Assembly (NCBI GenBank): GCA_021731145.1
Contig: JAKFXX010000003.1
Coordinates: 1 to 64,000 of the forward strand
Reading direction: 5' to 3'
Origin: Gammaproteobacteria bacterium
GTDB lineage: Bacteria; Pseudomonadota; Gammaproteobacteria; Ga0077554; Ga007554
DNA length: 64,000 nt
The position numbers were made by a program, and so were the translations under genes. A model generated the notes under the pieces. That model saw only the letters and a list, made by a program, of their open reading frames with translations, was not told the origin of the DNA and did no database searches. Of this stretch, positions 20,725 to 32,050 are shown piece by piece; within the stretch, counting starts at the first letter, position 1, and each line of letters opens with the position of its first letter.

Positions 20725-21708
20725 ATGATTCGGGTCTCTAAGCCGATGCTGGAAAAGCATCAAGTTGCTATCTATTTCACAGCGGTGTTTGCTGGACTAC
20801 TGGCAGCCACCGTGGCGGATCGATCCTCCGCTGCCTTGGAAGCCTGGATCAATCCGGCACTGGCTGCGCTACTCTATGTCACGTTCCTGCAAGTGCCGAT
20901 GACCTCCCTCCGGCAGGCACTGACCCATGGGCGCTTTCTCTCGGCGCTGTTAATCGTCAACTTCGTTGCGGTTCCGCTGGTGGTATTTGGGCTGATCCAA
21001 TTCCTTCCCGACAACCCGGCGCTACTGTTCGCTGTGCTGCTGGTATTGCTGACGCCCTGCATTGATTATGTCGTCGTATTCACGCACCTGGGGCGGGGAG
21101 ACGCGAAGCTCATCCTCGCGGCAACGCCCGTTTTGCTCATCGCGCAAATGCTGCTGTTACCCATTTACCTCGGGCTGTTTCTCGGGGCTGACGCAGCAGG
21201 CTTGGTGCAGGCAAGACCCTTCCTGAACGCATTTTTCTGGCTGATTGCAGTACCCCTTGTCCTCGCCTGGTTAACCCAGTATTGGGCTGCCCGCCGCGAG
21301 CTGGGCAAGCGGGTTGAGGGTGCGATGGGATGGTTGCCCGTCCCTCTAATGGCGCTCGTGTTGTTGATTGTGTTCGCGGCCGTTGCTCCACAGATCGGTG
21401 CTGCATCTACCGATGTTGCCTGGACAGTACCGATTTATGTGGCATTCGCGATCGCCATGCCTCTTGTCGCCTATGCGGTGGGAAAACTTTTAGGACTCGA
21501 TGTTGGTGCGGGCCGTGCCCTGGCCTTCAGCGCTGGCACCCGCAATTCATTGGTGGTATTGCCACTGGCATTCGCCGTCCCCGGAGGTGGCGCCCTCATC
21601 CCGGCGGTAGTGGTCACGCAAACGCTGGTCGAACTCGTTAGCGAACTTGTCTATGTGCGCTGGATACCGCGATTGATTAAAACGGCAACGGAACGCGAGA
21701 CGTTATGA
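20725..21708 (+). CDS. ACR3/bile-acid:Na symporter-family permease, likely arsenite efflux
   Basis: A 327-residue membrane protein with about ten hydrophobic segments. The motif TPCIDYVVVFTHLGRGD holds the conserved Cys-containing region of ACR3 carriers, and the later FSAGTRNSLVVLPLAFA matches their second conserved half. ACR3 proteins export arsenite or antimonite. No arsC or arsR lies nearby, so a role in another oxyanion or cation is possible. I start at ATG 20725 (MIRVSKPM), preceded by ggagcaagg; an upstream in-frame ATG at 20662 would overlap the ATPase gene. Confidence 0.75.
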   Translation: MIRVSKPMLEKHQVAIYFTAVFAGLLAATVADRSSAALEAWINPALAALLYVTFLQVPMTSLRQALTHGRFLSALLIVNFVAVPLVVFGLIQFLPDNPALLFAVLLVLLTPCIDYVVVFTHLGRGDAKLILAATPVLLIAQMLLLPIYLGLFLGADAAGLVQARPFLNAFFWLIAVPLVLAWLTQYWAARRELGKRVEGAMGWLPVPLMALVLLIVFAAVAPQIGAASTDVAWTVPIYVAFAIAMPLVAYAVGKLLGLDVGAGRALAFSAGTRNSLVVLPLAFAVPGGGALIPAVVVTQTLVELVSELVYVRWIPRLIKTATERETL

Positions 21709-21797
21709 TGCTCGGCCCCATCCTGCTCATGTGAGGGTTGACCTCGGCGTCTGGCGCGAGCGCATTGCTATTGCTGAACCTCGAAGGCGTGTTTACG
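21708..21797 (+). pseudogene. Fragment of an EamA/DMT-family transporter
   Basis: Reading from the ATG at 21708 gives MLGPILLM, a stop, then GLTSASGASALLLLNLEGVFTA. This matches an internal segment of EamA drug/metabolite transporters, where SASxASLLLNLEGVFTAL is typical. Neither end of the transporter is present, so this is a relic about 30 codons long. It lies at the transition from the metal-resistance block to the core genome. Confidence 0.55.
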
Positions 21798-22626
<829 letters not shown>

Positions 22627-22684
22627 CAAAACCAAGGTTGCTAGTTGTTCTGCCGTTGGAAAAAGCGTATTCTAACGCCTCTTT

Positions 22685-22778
<94 letters not shown>

Positions 22779-22792
22779 ACTCGGGGTCGAGC

Positions 22793-23428
22793 ATGATTCA
22801 AGTAATCCTGGTTGATGACCATGCGCTGGTGCGCAGCGGTATAAAGCGCATGCTTGCAGATGTTCCTGGTATTGACGTGATTGCCGAGGCCAGTAGCGGC
22901 GAGGAGGCCATCCTCCTTGTCAGGCAATGCAAGTCCGATGTTGTGCTCATGGATGTGAACATGCCTGGGATCGGCGGGCTTGAGGCGACGCGCAAGCTGC
23001 TGCAGATAGACCCCGCCATCAAGATCATTGTCGTCACAGTCCATGGCAATGAACCTTTCCCTAACCACTTTATGCAGGCGGGCGCCGCCGGTTATCTGAC
23101 CAAAGACTGCGGCATCGACGAGATCGTGCGCGCCATCGAGACGGTATACAAAGGAGGCCGCTACATCGCCCCTGCCATCGCTCAGAGTCTGGCGCTGAGC
23201 TTGTTGCCGGGCGCGGCTGAGTCGCCTTTTGACAAGCTGTCGTCACGTGAGATGCAAGTGATGCTGATGGTGGCGAAGGGCATCAAAGTGCCGGATATCT
23301 CGGACAAACTTTGTCTTAGCCCCAAGACTGTCAACACCTATCGTTATCGCTTGTTTGAGAAGCTGGGCGTGCAGTGCGACGTCGAGTTGACGCATCTTGC
23401 CATGCGTTATCGAATGATCGAGGATTGA
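22793..23428 (+). CDS. uvrY: UvrY/GacA-type response regulator
   Basis: A 211-residue regulator: a receiver domain (1-120, with DDH, phospho-Asp in VVLMDVNMP and the K in YLTKDCG) plus a LuxR/NarL-type helix-turn-helix (LSSREMQVMLMVAKG through SPKTVNTYRYRLFEKL). The sequence closely follows gammaproteobacterial UvrY/GacA, the partner of BarA/GacS. That regulator drives CsrB-type small RNAs and thereby biofilm, motility and carbon storage. The matrix genes downstream in this window could be indirect targets. The start at MIQVILVDDH is 17 bases after the tRNA. Confidence 0.88.
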   Translation: MIQVILVDDHALVRSGIKRMLADVPGIDVIAEASSGEEAILLVRQCKSDVVLMDVNMPGIGGLEATRKLLQIDPAIKIIVVTVHGNEPFPNHFMQAGAAGYLTKDCGIDEIVRAIETVYKGGRYIAPAIAQSLALSLLPGAAESPFDKLSSREMQVMLMVAKGIKVPDISDKLCLSPKTVNTYRYRLFEKLGVQCDVELTHLAMRYRMIED

Positions 23429-23488
23429 CCCGCTGTCTTTTCATTTTTTGCAAATCCATTCAGTTCTCAAAAATAACCCCTGCCCGCA

Positions 23489-24448
23489 GTGACCCAAACC
23501 ACGCCCAAGGATGCACTTCCCCCCGCCATTTTTCTCATGGGGCCGACCGCTGCCGGCAAGACCGATCTTGCCCTGGAGCTGGTTCGTCATCTGCCGTGCG
23601 ACATCATCAGCGTCGATTCGGCGCTGGTCTATCGCGGCATGGATATCGGTACTGCCAAGCCGGGGCCGGATGTGCTGGCGGCTGCTCCGCACCGTCTGAT
23701 TGATATCCGCGACCCCTCCGAGGCTTATTCGGCAGCCCAATTCCGTGATGACGCCTTGCGGGAGATGGCGCAGATTACCCAGGCGGGCCGGATTCCCCTG
23801 TTGGTGGGCGGGACAATGTTGTATTTCCGGGCGCTGCAACAGGGATTGTCGGACATGCCGTCCGCAGATGGCGCAGTACGCGCGCGCCTGGAGGCGGAGG
23901 CGGACGGGTTGGGGTGGGCGGCGCTCCATGCCCGGCTGGCGCAGGTGGATCCCCTCGCGGCGCAGCGGATACACCCCAACGATCCCCAGCGCATTCAGCG
24001 AGCCCTGGAAGTGTATGAGTTGAGTGGGGTGCCGATGAGTGAGCTATACGCGCAACATGCCGCCGTGCAACTGCCTTATCGTCTGTTGAAGCTGGTGGTG
24101 TCGCCAGCGGATCGCGCGGTGTTGCATTGGCGCATAGGGGCGCGGTTTCATGCCATGCTGGACGCCGGATTCGTGGACGAAGTCGCAAAATTGCGCAGCC
24201 GTGGTGATCTGCATGCGGATCTTCCCTCGATACGTGCCGTGGGGTACCGGCAGGCATGGCGCTATCTTGAGGGGGATATGGCATACTCGGAAATGGTCGA
24301 GCGTGCCATCATAGCCACCCGCCAATTCGCCAAGCGGCAGATGACGTGGCTGCGTGGCACGCAGGATGCGACATGGTTTGACGGCGGGCAAAATATTTTT
24401 GATGAGGTGTTGCAATATCTTGCTGGCGCCTTGATCATAAAGCGTTGA
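23489..24448 (+). CDS. miaA: tRNA dimethylallyltransferase MiaA
   Basis: A 319-residue enzyme that adds a dimethylallyl group to A37 of tRNAs reading U-starting codons. The P-loop GPTAAGKT, the [18 protein letters not shown] segment, and [13 protein letters not shown] near the C-terminus are family signatures. The start is a GTG at 23489 with a weak ribosome binding site, the only position giving a normal N-terminus. miaA followed by hfq and hflX is a conserved proteobacterial order. Confidence 0.93.
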   Translation: MTQTTPKDALPPAIFLMGPTAAGKTDLALELVRHLPCDIISVDSALVYRGMDIGTAKPGPDVLAAAPHRLIDIRDPSEAYSAAQFRDDALREMAQITQAGRIPLLVGGTMLYFRALQQGLSDMPSADGAVRARLEAEADGLGWAALHARLAQVDPLAAQRIHPNDPQRIQRALEVYELSGVPMSELYAQHAAVQLPYRLLKLVVSPADRAVLHWRIGARFHAMLDAGFVDEVAKLRSRGDLHADLPSIRAVGYRQAWRYLEGDMAYSEMVERAIIATRQFAKRQMTWLRGTQDATWFDGGQNIFDEVLQYLAGALIIKR

Positions 24449-24559
24449 TGGCGCCCTATGTTATACTGCGGATGCTATCGATAACATCCGCTGCTGGCAG
24501 CCTGGATGTAAGGGTTGAAGCGCTACTTGGACTACACAACAAAAAAAGGAGACACTCAC

Positions 24560-24811
24560 ATGACTAAAGGGCAAGGCATACAAGACCCTTTCCTGAACGC
24601 ATTACGCAAAGAGCGGGTGCCCGTTTCCATCTATCTGGTGAACGGAATCAAATTGCAAGGGCAGATCGAATCGTTCGACCAGTTCGCTGTGTTGTTGAAA
24701 AACACGGTCAGCCAGATGGTCTATAAGCATGCCATTTCCACCGTTGTGCCGGCACGCAACGTCAAGTATGCGGGTGCTGGTGAGGCGTCGACAGAAAGTG
24801 ATGATGAGTAG
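24560..24811 (+). CDS. hfq: RNA chaperone Hfq
   Basis: An 83-residue Sm-like protein that forms hexamers and pairs small RNAs with mRNAs. Sm1 and Sm2 motifs are intact ([26 protein letters not shown] and [11 protein letters not shown], here split by normal family residues). A strong ribosome binding site (aaaaaaggaga) precedes ATG 24560. The C-terminal tail is short and acidic. It sits between miaA and hflX as usual. Confidence 0.97.
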   Translation: MTKGQGIQDPFLNALRKERVPVSIYLVNGIKLQGQIESFDQFAVLLKNTVSQMVYKHAISTVVPARNVKYAGAGEASTESDDE

Positions 24812-24832
24812 TAGCGATGTACGCCCCGGTGG

Positions 24833-26005
24833 ATGGAGTTGTTCGCCGGAGTGAGTCTGTCCGAACGGCACCGTAAGGCGGAGCGCGCCATCCTCGTCAA
24901 TGTGGATTTCCGCGCGGCGGGAATTCGCGAAGAGCTTGATGAGTTTCGTGAGCTTGCGTGTTCCGCCGGGGTCGAGCCGGTCGCTGTTATCAGCGGCAGC
25001 CGTCAGGCCCCCGACCCAAAGTACTTCGTGGGTAGCGGCAAGGCGGAAGAGATTCGCGCCTGCGTCGAAAGCATGAAGGCCGACGTAGTGCTCATCAATC
25101 ACGCCATTTCGCCAGGCCAGGAGCGTAATCTGGAGCGGCTGTTGCAATGCCGGGTGCTGGATCGCGTTGGCCTGATCCTGGATATTTTCGCGCAACGCGC
25201 CCATTCGTTCGAGGGGAAATTGCAGGTCGAACTGGCGCAACTGCGCCATTTGTCGACGCGACTGGTACGCGGCTGGACACACTTGGAGCGGCAGAAGGGC
25301 GGTATTGGCCTGCGCGGCCCAGGTGAAACGCAGCTCGAGACCGACCGGCGGCTTGTTGCGGAGAGAATCAAGCAGCTCAACAAGCGCCTCGAAAAGGTGG
25401 GCGGGCAGCGCGACGGGCGCAGAAAGGCCAGGCGCAAGGCGGCTATCAAGACGGTATCCCTGGTGGGTTATACCAACGCCGGTAAATCGACGTTGTTTAA
25501 CCGCTTGACGGGTTCCACGGTTTACGCGGCGGATCAGTTGTTCGCCACGTTGGATCCTACCTTGCGGCGAGTCAAACTGCCCGGCGCCGATCCTGTCATT
25601 TTGGCCGACACGGTAGGATTTATCCGCCATCTGCCCCATAATCTGGTGGCGGCGTTTCGTTCCACGCTGGAAGAAACCAGTGAGGCGGCCCTGTTATTGC
25701 ATGTTATCGACGCGCATAATGACAAGCGTCATGAATGCATCGAGCAGGTAAACGAGGTGCTCAAGGAAATCGGGGCTGACGCCATTCCGTGCATTGAGAT
25801 CTACAACAAGATTGATATGCTTGAGGGTGGCGCCCCGCATGTTGATTATGATGCCGAGGGACGGGTGCAGCGGGTCTGGTTATCCGCAGCGACGGGCGCC
25901 GGGTTGGACTTGTTGCGGCAGGTATTGTCGAACTATTCATGGGGCGATGGTCAAAAGCAAGAGCGCGCGGAAGCCGCAGACACAGAATGTCCGGAATGCG
26001 CATAA
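24833..26005 (+). CDS. hflX: Ribosome-associated GTPase HflX
   Basis: A 390-residue GTPase that splits stalled or heat-damaged ribosomes. The N-terminal HflX domain ([30 protein letters not shown]) and linker ([12 protein letters not shown]) are present. The G domain follows (G1 [10 protein letters not shown]3 DTVGF, G4 NKID). It starts 21 bases after hfq. The C-terminal tail is slightly extended and charged. Confidence 0.95.
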   Translation: MELFAGVSLSERHRKAERAILVNVDFRAAGIREELDEFRELACSAGVEPVAVISGSRQAPDPKYFVGSGKAEEIRACVESMKADVVLINHAISPGQERNLERLLQCRVLDRVGLILDIFAQRAHSFEGKLQVELAQLRHLSTRLVRGWTHLERQKGGIGLRGPGETQLETDRRLVAERIKQLNKRLEKVGGQRDGRRKARRKAAIKTVSLVGYTNAGKSTLFNRLTGSTVYAADQLFATLDPTLRRVKLPGADPVILADTVGFIRHLPHNLVAAFRSTLEETSEAALLLHVIDAHNDKRHECIEQVNEVLKEIGADAIPCIEIYNKIDMLEGGAPHVDYDAEGRVQRVWLSAATGAGLDLLRQVLSNYSWGDGQKQERAEAADTECPECA

Positions 26006-26067
26006 ATTGCGGGTTTTTGTAGTTGTAAGATGTACCTTTAATAAAAATATTATGGAGTATCTATCTG

Positions 26068-27294
26068 ATGGCCTGGAATGAACCGGGTGGCTCCCGCGAC
26101 AACGACCCTTGGGGTAACCGCGGCGGCAATCGTGGCAATAAGCAGTCTCCACCTGATCTTGACGAGATGATTCGCAAGGTGCAGCAAAAACTTGGCGGCT
26201 TGTTTGGCGGCAAGGGTGGTGGTAGATCCGAAGGCCCCAAAGGGCCGGGCACCGCACCCGCCAAGATTGTTGGCATGATTGCAGGTGTTGCGGTAGTCGT
26301 ATGGCTGGCTACGGGTATTTACATCGTTGATGAAGGAACGCGGGGTGTTGTTACGCGTTTTGGTCAATATGTTGACACCACGTTGCCTGGCCCGCATTGG
26401 CATATCCCTACCCCCATCGAGACGGTGCAGGTTGTCAATGTCGAGCAGATCCGTACCGTGGAAATCGGCTACCGCTCCGGTGGCGGCGGCGGGGGAGCAC
26501 AGGCAGGTTCGGTATCCAACGAGGCTCTGATGCTGACCAAGGATGAAAACATCATCAACGTCAAATTTGCCGTGCAGTACAAAGTCAAGGATGCGCGCGA
26601 GTATTTGTTTAACACCCGTGATCCCGATGCTGCCCTGCGTCAGGCAACGGAAAGCGCGGTGCGCGATGTCGTGGGCAAAAACAACATGGATTTCGTGCTC
26701 AAAGAAGGGCGTAGCGAGATTGGCGCCCGCGCTATCGAGCTGATTCAAAAAACGCTGGATCGTTATGGCGCCGGTTTGCAGGTCAGCAGCCTCAACATGC
26801 AGGATGCCCAGCCTCCGGAAGAGGTGCAGAGCGCCTTTCTGGACGCGGTCAAATCGCGTGAAGATGAGCAGCGGTTGATCAACGAGGCCGAGGCCTATGC
26901 CAATGATGTGATTCCCAAGGCGCGCGGTGGCGCGGCTCGCCAGATAGAAGAGGCGAACGGCTATAAAGCCCAGGTGGTGGCGCAGGCAAAAGGTGAGGCC
27001 AGCCGCTTTGAACAGGTGTTGACGGAGTATCAAAAGGCACCCAAAGTGATGCGTGATCGTCTCTATATCGAAGCCATGGAATCTGTCTTATCGAAGAGCA
27101 GCAAGGTGATGGTGGATGTGAAAGGCGGCAACAATCTTCTGTATCTACCGTTGGATCGCATCACCCAGAGGCAAGGACAGGCTGCCGCCGGCAGTTCGGC
27201 CATTGAGCCGGCGCAAATACTGGATGGCTCGTCGGTGATTCCTTCTGATATAAGTCGCGCGCGTGACAATGTACGTGCACGGGAGCAACGTTAA
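26068..27294 (+). CDS. hflK: Membrane protease modulator HflK
   Basis: A 408-residue SPFH-domain protein. A Gly/Asn/Pro-rich cytosolic N-terminus (about 1-60) is followed by one membrane segment (about 70-90) and a periplasmic SPFH/band-7 domain with a long helical region. With HflC it forms a large cage around the FtsH protease and limits turnover of membrane proteins. Its TAA stop overlaps the hflC start by one base, typical of coupled subunits. Confidence 0.95.
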   Translation: MAWNEPGGSRDNDPWGNRGGNRGNKQSPPDLDEMIRKVQQKLGGLFGGKGGGRSEGPKGPGTAPAKIVGMIAGVAVVVWLATGIYIVDEGTRGVVTRFGQYVDTTLPGPHWHIPTPIETVQVVNVEQIRTVEIGYRSGGGGGGAQAGSVSNEALMLTKDENIINVKFAVQYKVKDAREYLFNTRDPDAALRQATESAVRDVVGKNNMDFVLKEGRSEIGARAIELIQKTLDRYGAGLQVSSLNMQDAQPPEEVQSAFLDAVKSREDEQRLINEAEAYANDVIPKARGGAARQIEEANGYKAQVVAQAKGEASRFEQVLTEYQKAPKVMRDRLYIEAMESVLSKSSKVMVDVKGGNNLLYLPLDRITQRQGQAAAGSSAIEPAQILDGSSVIPSDISRARDNVRAREQR

Positions 27295-28166
27295 TGGATC
27301 AGAAAAAGATATTTGGCCTGGTTGGCCTGATCGGTGCTGTGCTGATAATCGGCTCGATGTCGGTGTTCACCGTGGGTGAGCAGCAGCGCGCCGTACTGTT
27401 TCGTCTTGGTGAGGTGGTGGATTCCGACTTTGCTCCGGGGCTGCATCTCAAATTCCCCTTCATCAATAATGTCCGCAAGTTTGATGCACGCATTCTTACC
27501 CTGGAAGCGGCGCCCGAGCGCTATCTGACGGCGGAAAAGAAGAATGTGATCGTTGATTCTTTCGTCAAATGGAAGATCAGCGATGTGGCCCGCTACTACA
27601 CTACCATGGGCGGTGATGAAGAGCGTGCCAATGTGCGTCTGGCCCAGCTTATCAAGAACGGCCTGCGTGATGAATTCGGCAAGCGCACCATTCAGGAAGT
27701 GATCTCGGGTGAGCGTGAGCAGATCATGGCGATTCTGACTGCCAACTCCAACAAGCAAGCCAAGGAGTTCGGCATAAGTGTTGTCGACGTGCGCATCAAA
27801 CGCATTGACTTGCCGGAAGAGGTCAGCAGCTCGGTGTTTCAGCGTATGGTGGCGGAGCGTTCGCGTGTAGCAAAGGACCTGCGTTCACGAGGCGCCGAGG
27901 CAGCAGAGCGTATCCGCGCCGATGCTGACCGTCAGCGTGCCGTGATCGTTGCCGAGGCCTATCGCGAGGCGGAGCGCACACGTGGTGAAGGTGATGCCCA
28001 GGCATCCGATATTTATGCCCAGGCCTTCAAGAAAAACCCGGAGTTCTACGCTTTTTATCGCAGCATTAATGCCTATAAGGCAACGTTTAAAGACCAGAAC
28101 GATATGGTTGTCCTTGATCCGGGTTCGGAGTTCTTCAAGTACTTCAAGAGCTCGAATCCCAAGTAA
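27294..28166 (+). CDS. hflC: Membrane protease modulator HflC
   Basis: A 290-residue SPFH protein, partner of HflK in the FtsH-regulating complex. It has one N-terminal membrane segment (5-24), the motif FTVGEQQRAVLFRLGEVV, and the repetitive coiled segment AAERIRADADRQRAVIVAEA before the C-terminal region. Length and order are normal. A terminator-like hairpin follows at 28190. Confidence 0.96.
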   Translation: MDQKKIFGLVGLIGAVLIIGSMSVFTVGEQQRAVLFRLGEVVDSDFAPGLHLKFPFINNVRKFDARILTLEAAPERYLTAEKKNVIVDSFVKWKISDVARYYTTMGGDEERANVRLAQLIKNGLRDEFGKRTIQEVISGEREQIMAILTANSNKQAKEFGISVVDVRIKRIDLPEEVSSSVFQRMVAERSRVAKDLRSRGAEAAERIRADADRQRAVIVAEAYREAERTRGEGDAQASDIYAQAFKKNPEFYAFYRSINAYKATFKDQNDMVVLDPGSEFFKYFKSSNPK

Positions 28167-28189
28167 TTTCAGTGTAGGATAAACAAACG

Positions 28190-28227
28190 AGGGGTGCGTG
28201 GCGAATGAAAACGCCGCCACCCCTTTT
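28190..28227 (+). terminator. Hairpin downstream of hflC
   Basis: aggggtg (28190-28196) pairs with cacccct (28218-28224), with an inner ggcg/cgcc stem, followed by a short T-run. It could end hfl transcripts; a weak T-tract leaves partial read-through into the DUF2065 gene likely. Confidence 0.55.
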
Positions 28228-28250
28228 GTGTGGTTTCGGTCGGGGGGCTG

Positions 28251-28436
28251 ATGTGGCAAGATTTCCTGGCGGCAGTTGCGTTAGTGCTGGTGCTTGAAGG
28301 CATAATGCCGTTCCTCAACCCCCAGGGTATGCGCCGGACCATGTTGCTTATCACGCAGATGGATGATCGCTCGCTGCGTATCGTGGGGTTGGTCAGCATG
28401 GTGCTGGGTGTTATCTTGCTGAGTCTGGTTCGCTAG
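28251..28436 (+). CDS. DUF2065 family small membrane protein
   Basis: A 61-residue protein with two hydrophobic helices (WQDFLAAVALVLVLEGIMPF and IVGLVSMVLGVILLSLV) and the family pattern NPQGMRR between them. It corresponds to the YjeT-type protein found after hflC in many proteobacteria. Its function is unknown. A G-rich ribosome binding site precedes ATG 28251. Confidence 0.85.
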   Translation: MWQDFLAAVALVLVLEGIMPFLNPQGMRRTMLLITQMDDRSLRIVGLVSMVLGVILLSLVR

Positions 28437-28548
28437 CCGGATTTTTGGTATTCTTATGCTTTGCTTCCCCTGAGTTCCTTCTTGAAAATACCATGTCCTG
28501 TGCCCCACCCATTCCGCTGTCTGTACTTTTGGCCAGATTTGACCTCCG

Positions 28549-29757
28549 ATGATTGACCGTTCCTTTTCAGAGAAAGACCGCTGGCTGTTGCCCGAGGGCA
28601 TAGAGGAAGTTCTGCCGCAGCAGGCCGAGCACCTTGAAAGATTGCGCCGGGATTTGCTCGATTTGTTCCATGGCTGGGGTTACGAGCTGGTTATCCCGCC
28701 ACTGATCGAATATCTCGAATCGCTGCTGATCGGCACCGGCGATGATCTTGATGTGCAGACCTTCAAGCTTATCGACCAATTGACGGGCCGTCTGATGGGC
28801 GTGCGCGCCGATATGACGCCGCAGGTGGCGCGCATTGATGCCCATCGCCTCAAGCGCGAAGCGCCCACCCGCCTGTGTTACATCGACACGGTACTGCGCA
28901 CCTATCCGTCCGGCTTTACCCGCAGCCGCAGCCCGTTGCAAATCGGCGCCGAACTCTATGGCCACGCCGGTATCGAGAGCGATGTCGAAGTGCTGCACCT
29001 GATGGTGGAAATGCTGGCTGCAACCGGCGTCAAGCAGGCGCATATCGATCTTGGTCACGTCGGCATCTTCCGCGCCCTGACGCATGATGCCGGGCTTGAG
29101 CGCGAGCAGGAAATGGCCCTGTTTAACGCCCTGCAACGCAAGGCCAAACCCGAAATAGAGGAATTGCTGGCGCAGCTTGCGATGAGCCAGGAGCAGCGTC
29201 GGAGACTGACCTGTCTGGTGGATCTGAACGGTGGCGAAGAGGTGCTGGCTGAGGCGAGCGCCGCGCTCAGCAACGCTGGTGATAGGGTGCAGGCTGCGCT
29301 GGATAACCTGCGGCAGATTGCTGCCTTGGCGCGCCGCCGTATGCCTTCCATCCCGCTGCATTTTGATCTTGCCGAACTGCGTGGTTATCACTATCAGACA
29401 GGCCTGGTATATGCGGCGTTCGTGCCGGGTCATGGTCAGGAGATTGCGCGCGGCGGACGTTATGACGATATCGGCAAAGTCTTTGGACGTGCCCGCCCGG
29501 CCACGGGATTTAGCGCCGACCTCAATACCCTGATTTCCCTGAGCGCTGCCACACCTTATCAGGTGCGTGCGATTTTGGCGCCCGACGATAATGCTGACGA
29601 TCAGAACCTGCAAGCACTGGTGCGCGAGCTTCGCCAGCGTGGCGAACGCGTTATCCATGCCTTGCCGGGCGCGGGTGGCGATATCCGCGAGATGGGTTGT
29701 GACCGCATTCTGGAACGGCGCGAGGGAACATGGACGGTTGTTTCTTTGTGCCCGTGA
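28549..29757 (+). CDS. hisZ: ATP phosphoribosyltransferase regulatory subunit HisZ
   Basis: A 402-residue HisRS-like paralogue lacking aminoacylation function. It activates the short-form HisG in histidine biosynthesis. Class II synthetase-like motifs are visible (LPEGIEEVLP, RADMTPQVARIDAHRL, ARGGRYDDI). Its presence implies a short HisG elsewhere. It precedes purA, a frequent gammaproteobacterial neighbour. Confidence 0.93.
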   Translation: MIDRSFSEKDRWLLPEGIEEVLPQQAEHLERLRRDLLDLFHGWGYELVIPPLIEYLESLLIGTGDDLDVQTFKLIDQLTGRLMGVRADMTPQVARIDAHRLKREAPTRLCYIDTVLRTYPSGFTRSRSPLQIGAELYGHAGIESDVEVLHLMVEMLAATGVKQAHIDLGHVGIFRALTHDAGLEREQEMALFNALQRKAKPEIEELLAQLAMSQEQRRRLTCLVDLNGGEEVLAEASAALSNAGDRVQAALDNLRQIAALARRRMPSIPLHFDLAELRGYHYQTGLVYAAFVPGHGQEIARGGRYDDIGKVFGRARPATGFSADLNTLISLSAATPYQVRAILAPDDNADDQNLQALVRELRQRGERVIHALPGAGGDIREMGCDRILERREGTWTVVSLCP

Positions 29758-29790
29758 ATCCCCATAAAGGGGACAATGGGGCGTAAGTAA

Positions 29791-31125
<1,335 letters not shown>

Positions 31126-31394
31126 GAGGCCGTGAAAAGTGCCGTGTCTATGGTGCTGGCTAGCCAGCTTGCTCCCCGGCCGGGTTGTAGAACCGCCCAT
31201 TCTGTGGGTTAACCTCATTTATCGAGGTGTTCATAGCCGGTGTAACCGTGGTGGCTCGGAGGTAGATGGCAGAAATAGCAAAACACAAGGCGCGGCCCCA
31301 TGGTGTCCCACTCCGCACGCTTTGGTGCTCCATCATGCGGCAAGGCGATGAGTGCCGTGTGTGACAATACCAATCGCCGATGCCTCCATTCATG
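31126..31394. other. Intergenic region at the right edge of purA
   Basis: About 270 bases between purA and the convergent TOPRIM-like gene. I see no gene, RNA or strong terminator. The region may mark the point where the two-gene cassette was inserted. Confidence 0.45.
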
Positions 31395-32048
31395 TTAAGG
31401 CGCATCCTTGGCCAGTCGGCGCAATCCATCCCTCAGCTTTCGAAAGCTGGGAGAGATGTTCCGATCTGGGTCCATCAACGGACCAATCTTTTCGGCCCAT
31501 TCATGCTTCACCTGTCCCGGCAATGGCCAGCCAGCTTTCTTGATCGCTGCCGATCCACCCGAATGTACTGCATCGGCGAGAAGTTCCCACGTATCACATG
31601 CGCTATCCTGAACATACTTTCCGAGCACATCCCGCTTGGCTCGTGGATAGGCGGCCAACAAAGCATCATGGTCGCCGAAATACCAGGCTTCCATTTCCTC
31701 AATAGCGAATCTAAACAGAGTGCTAGGCACCGGATCGCAGACATCGGCGGCCGCTTTCAGCTCGGCCAAAAATGCAGTGCAGTCGCGTTTGTCAGTATCG
31801 AGCACGACCACAACGGCATCTATTCCGGGCGTATTGCCATAACCGCGTAACAGCTTTGGCAGCTGATCAAGAAGAATACGTTTCGCGGGATCGGCCTTCG
31901 TTACCAGTCCCTGCGGAATTCGGCCGATACCTTTATAGGCATGTAAACGCCAGGTATGTGGCTCGCCTTGTGGCCCCAGAAGCTGAGGCAGCAATACTTG
32001 CAGCAACATCTTCCCCGAGCTGTCCTCCACCAATATCTCAATGTGCAT
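31395..32048 (-). CDS. DUF4276/TOPRIM-like protein, likely nuclease partner
   Basis: A 217-residue protein. The N-terminal strand EILVED followed downstream by VVVVLDTDKRD gives the Glu and DxD acidic pattern of TOPRIM folds; EEMEAWYFGD is the DUF4276 family signature. TOPRIM domains cut or join nucleic acid with metal ions. The ATG at 32048 lies two bases after the stop of the ATPase gene, so the two are translationally coupled. ATPase plus TOPRIM two-gene units (OLD-like, PARIS-type) are antiphage systems, so an effector role is a reasonable inference, not proven here. Confidence 0.75.
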   Translation of the reverse strand: MHIEILVEDSSGKMLLQVLLPQLLGPQGEPHTWRLHAYKGIGRIPQGLVTKADPAKRILLDQLPKLLRGYGNTPGIDAVVVVLDTDKRDCTAFLAELKAAADVCDPVPSTLFRFAIEEMEAWYFGDHDALLAAYPRAKRDVLGKYVQDSACDTWELLADAVHSGGSAAIKKAGWPLPGQVKHEWAEKIGPLMDPDRNISPSFRKLRDGLRRLAKDAP

Positions 32049-32050
32049 GC

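Noticed and set aside
26050-27033. A 327-residue open frame antisense to hflK
   Set aside because: Lies wholly within hflK on the other strand; no family features.
31126-31394. A small gene on the minus strand ending with PAGEQAG
   Set aside because: No ribosome binding site, unusual composition and overlap with the end of the TOPRIM-like gene.
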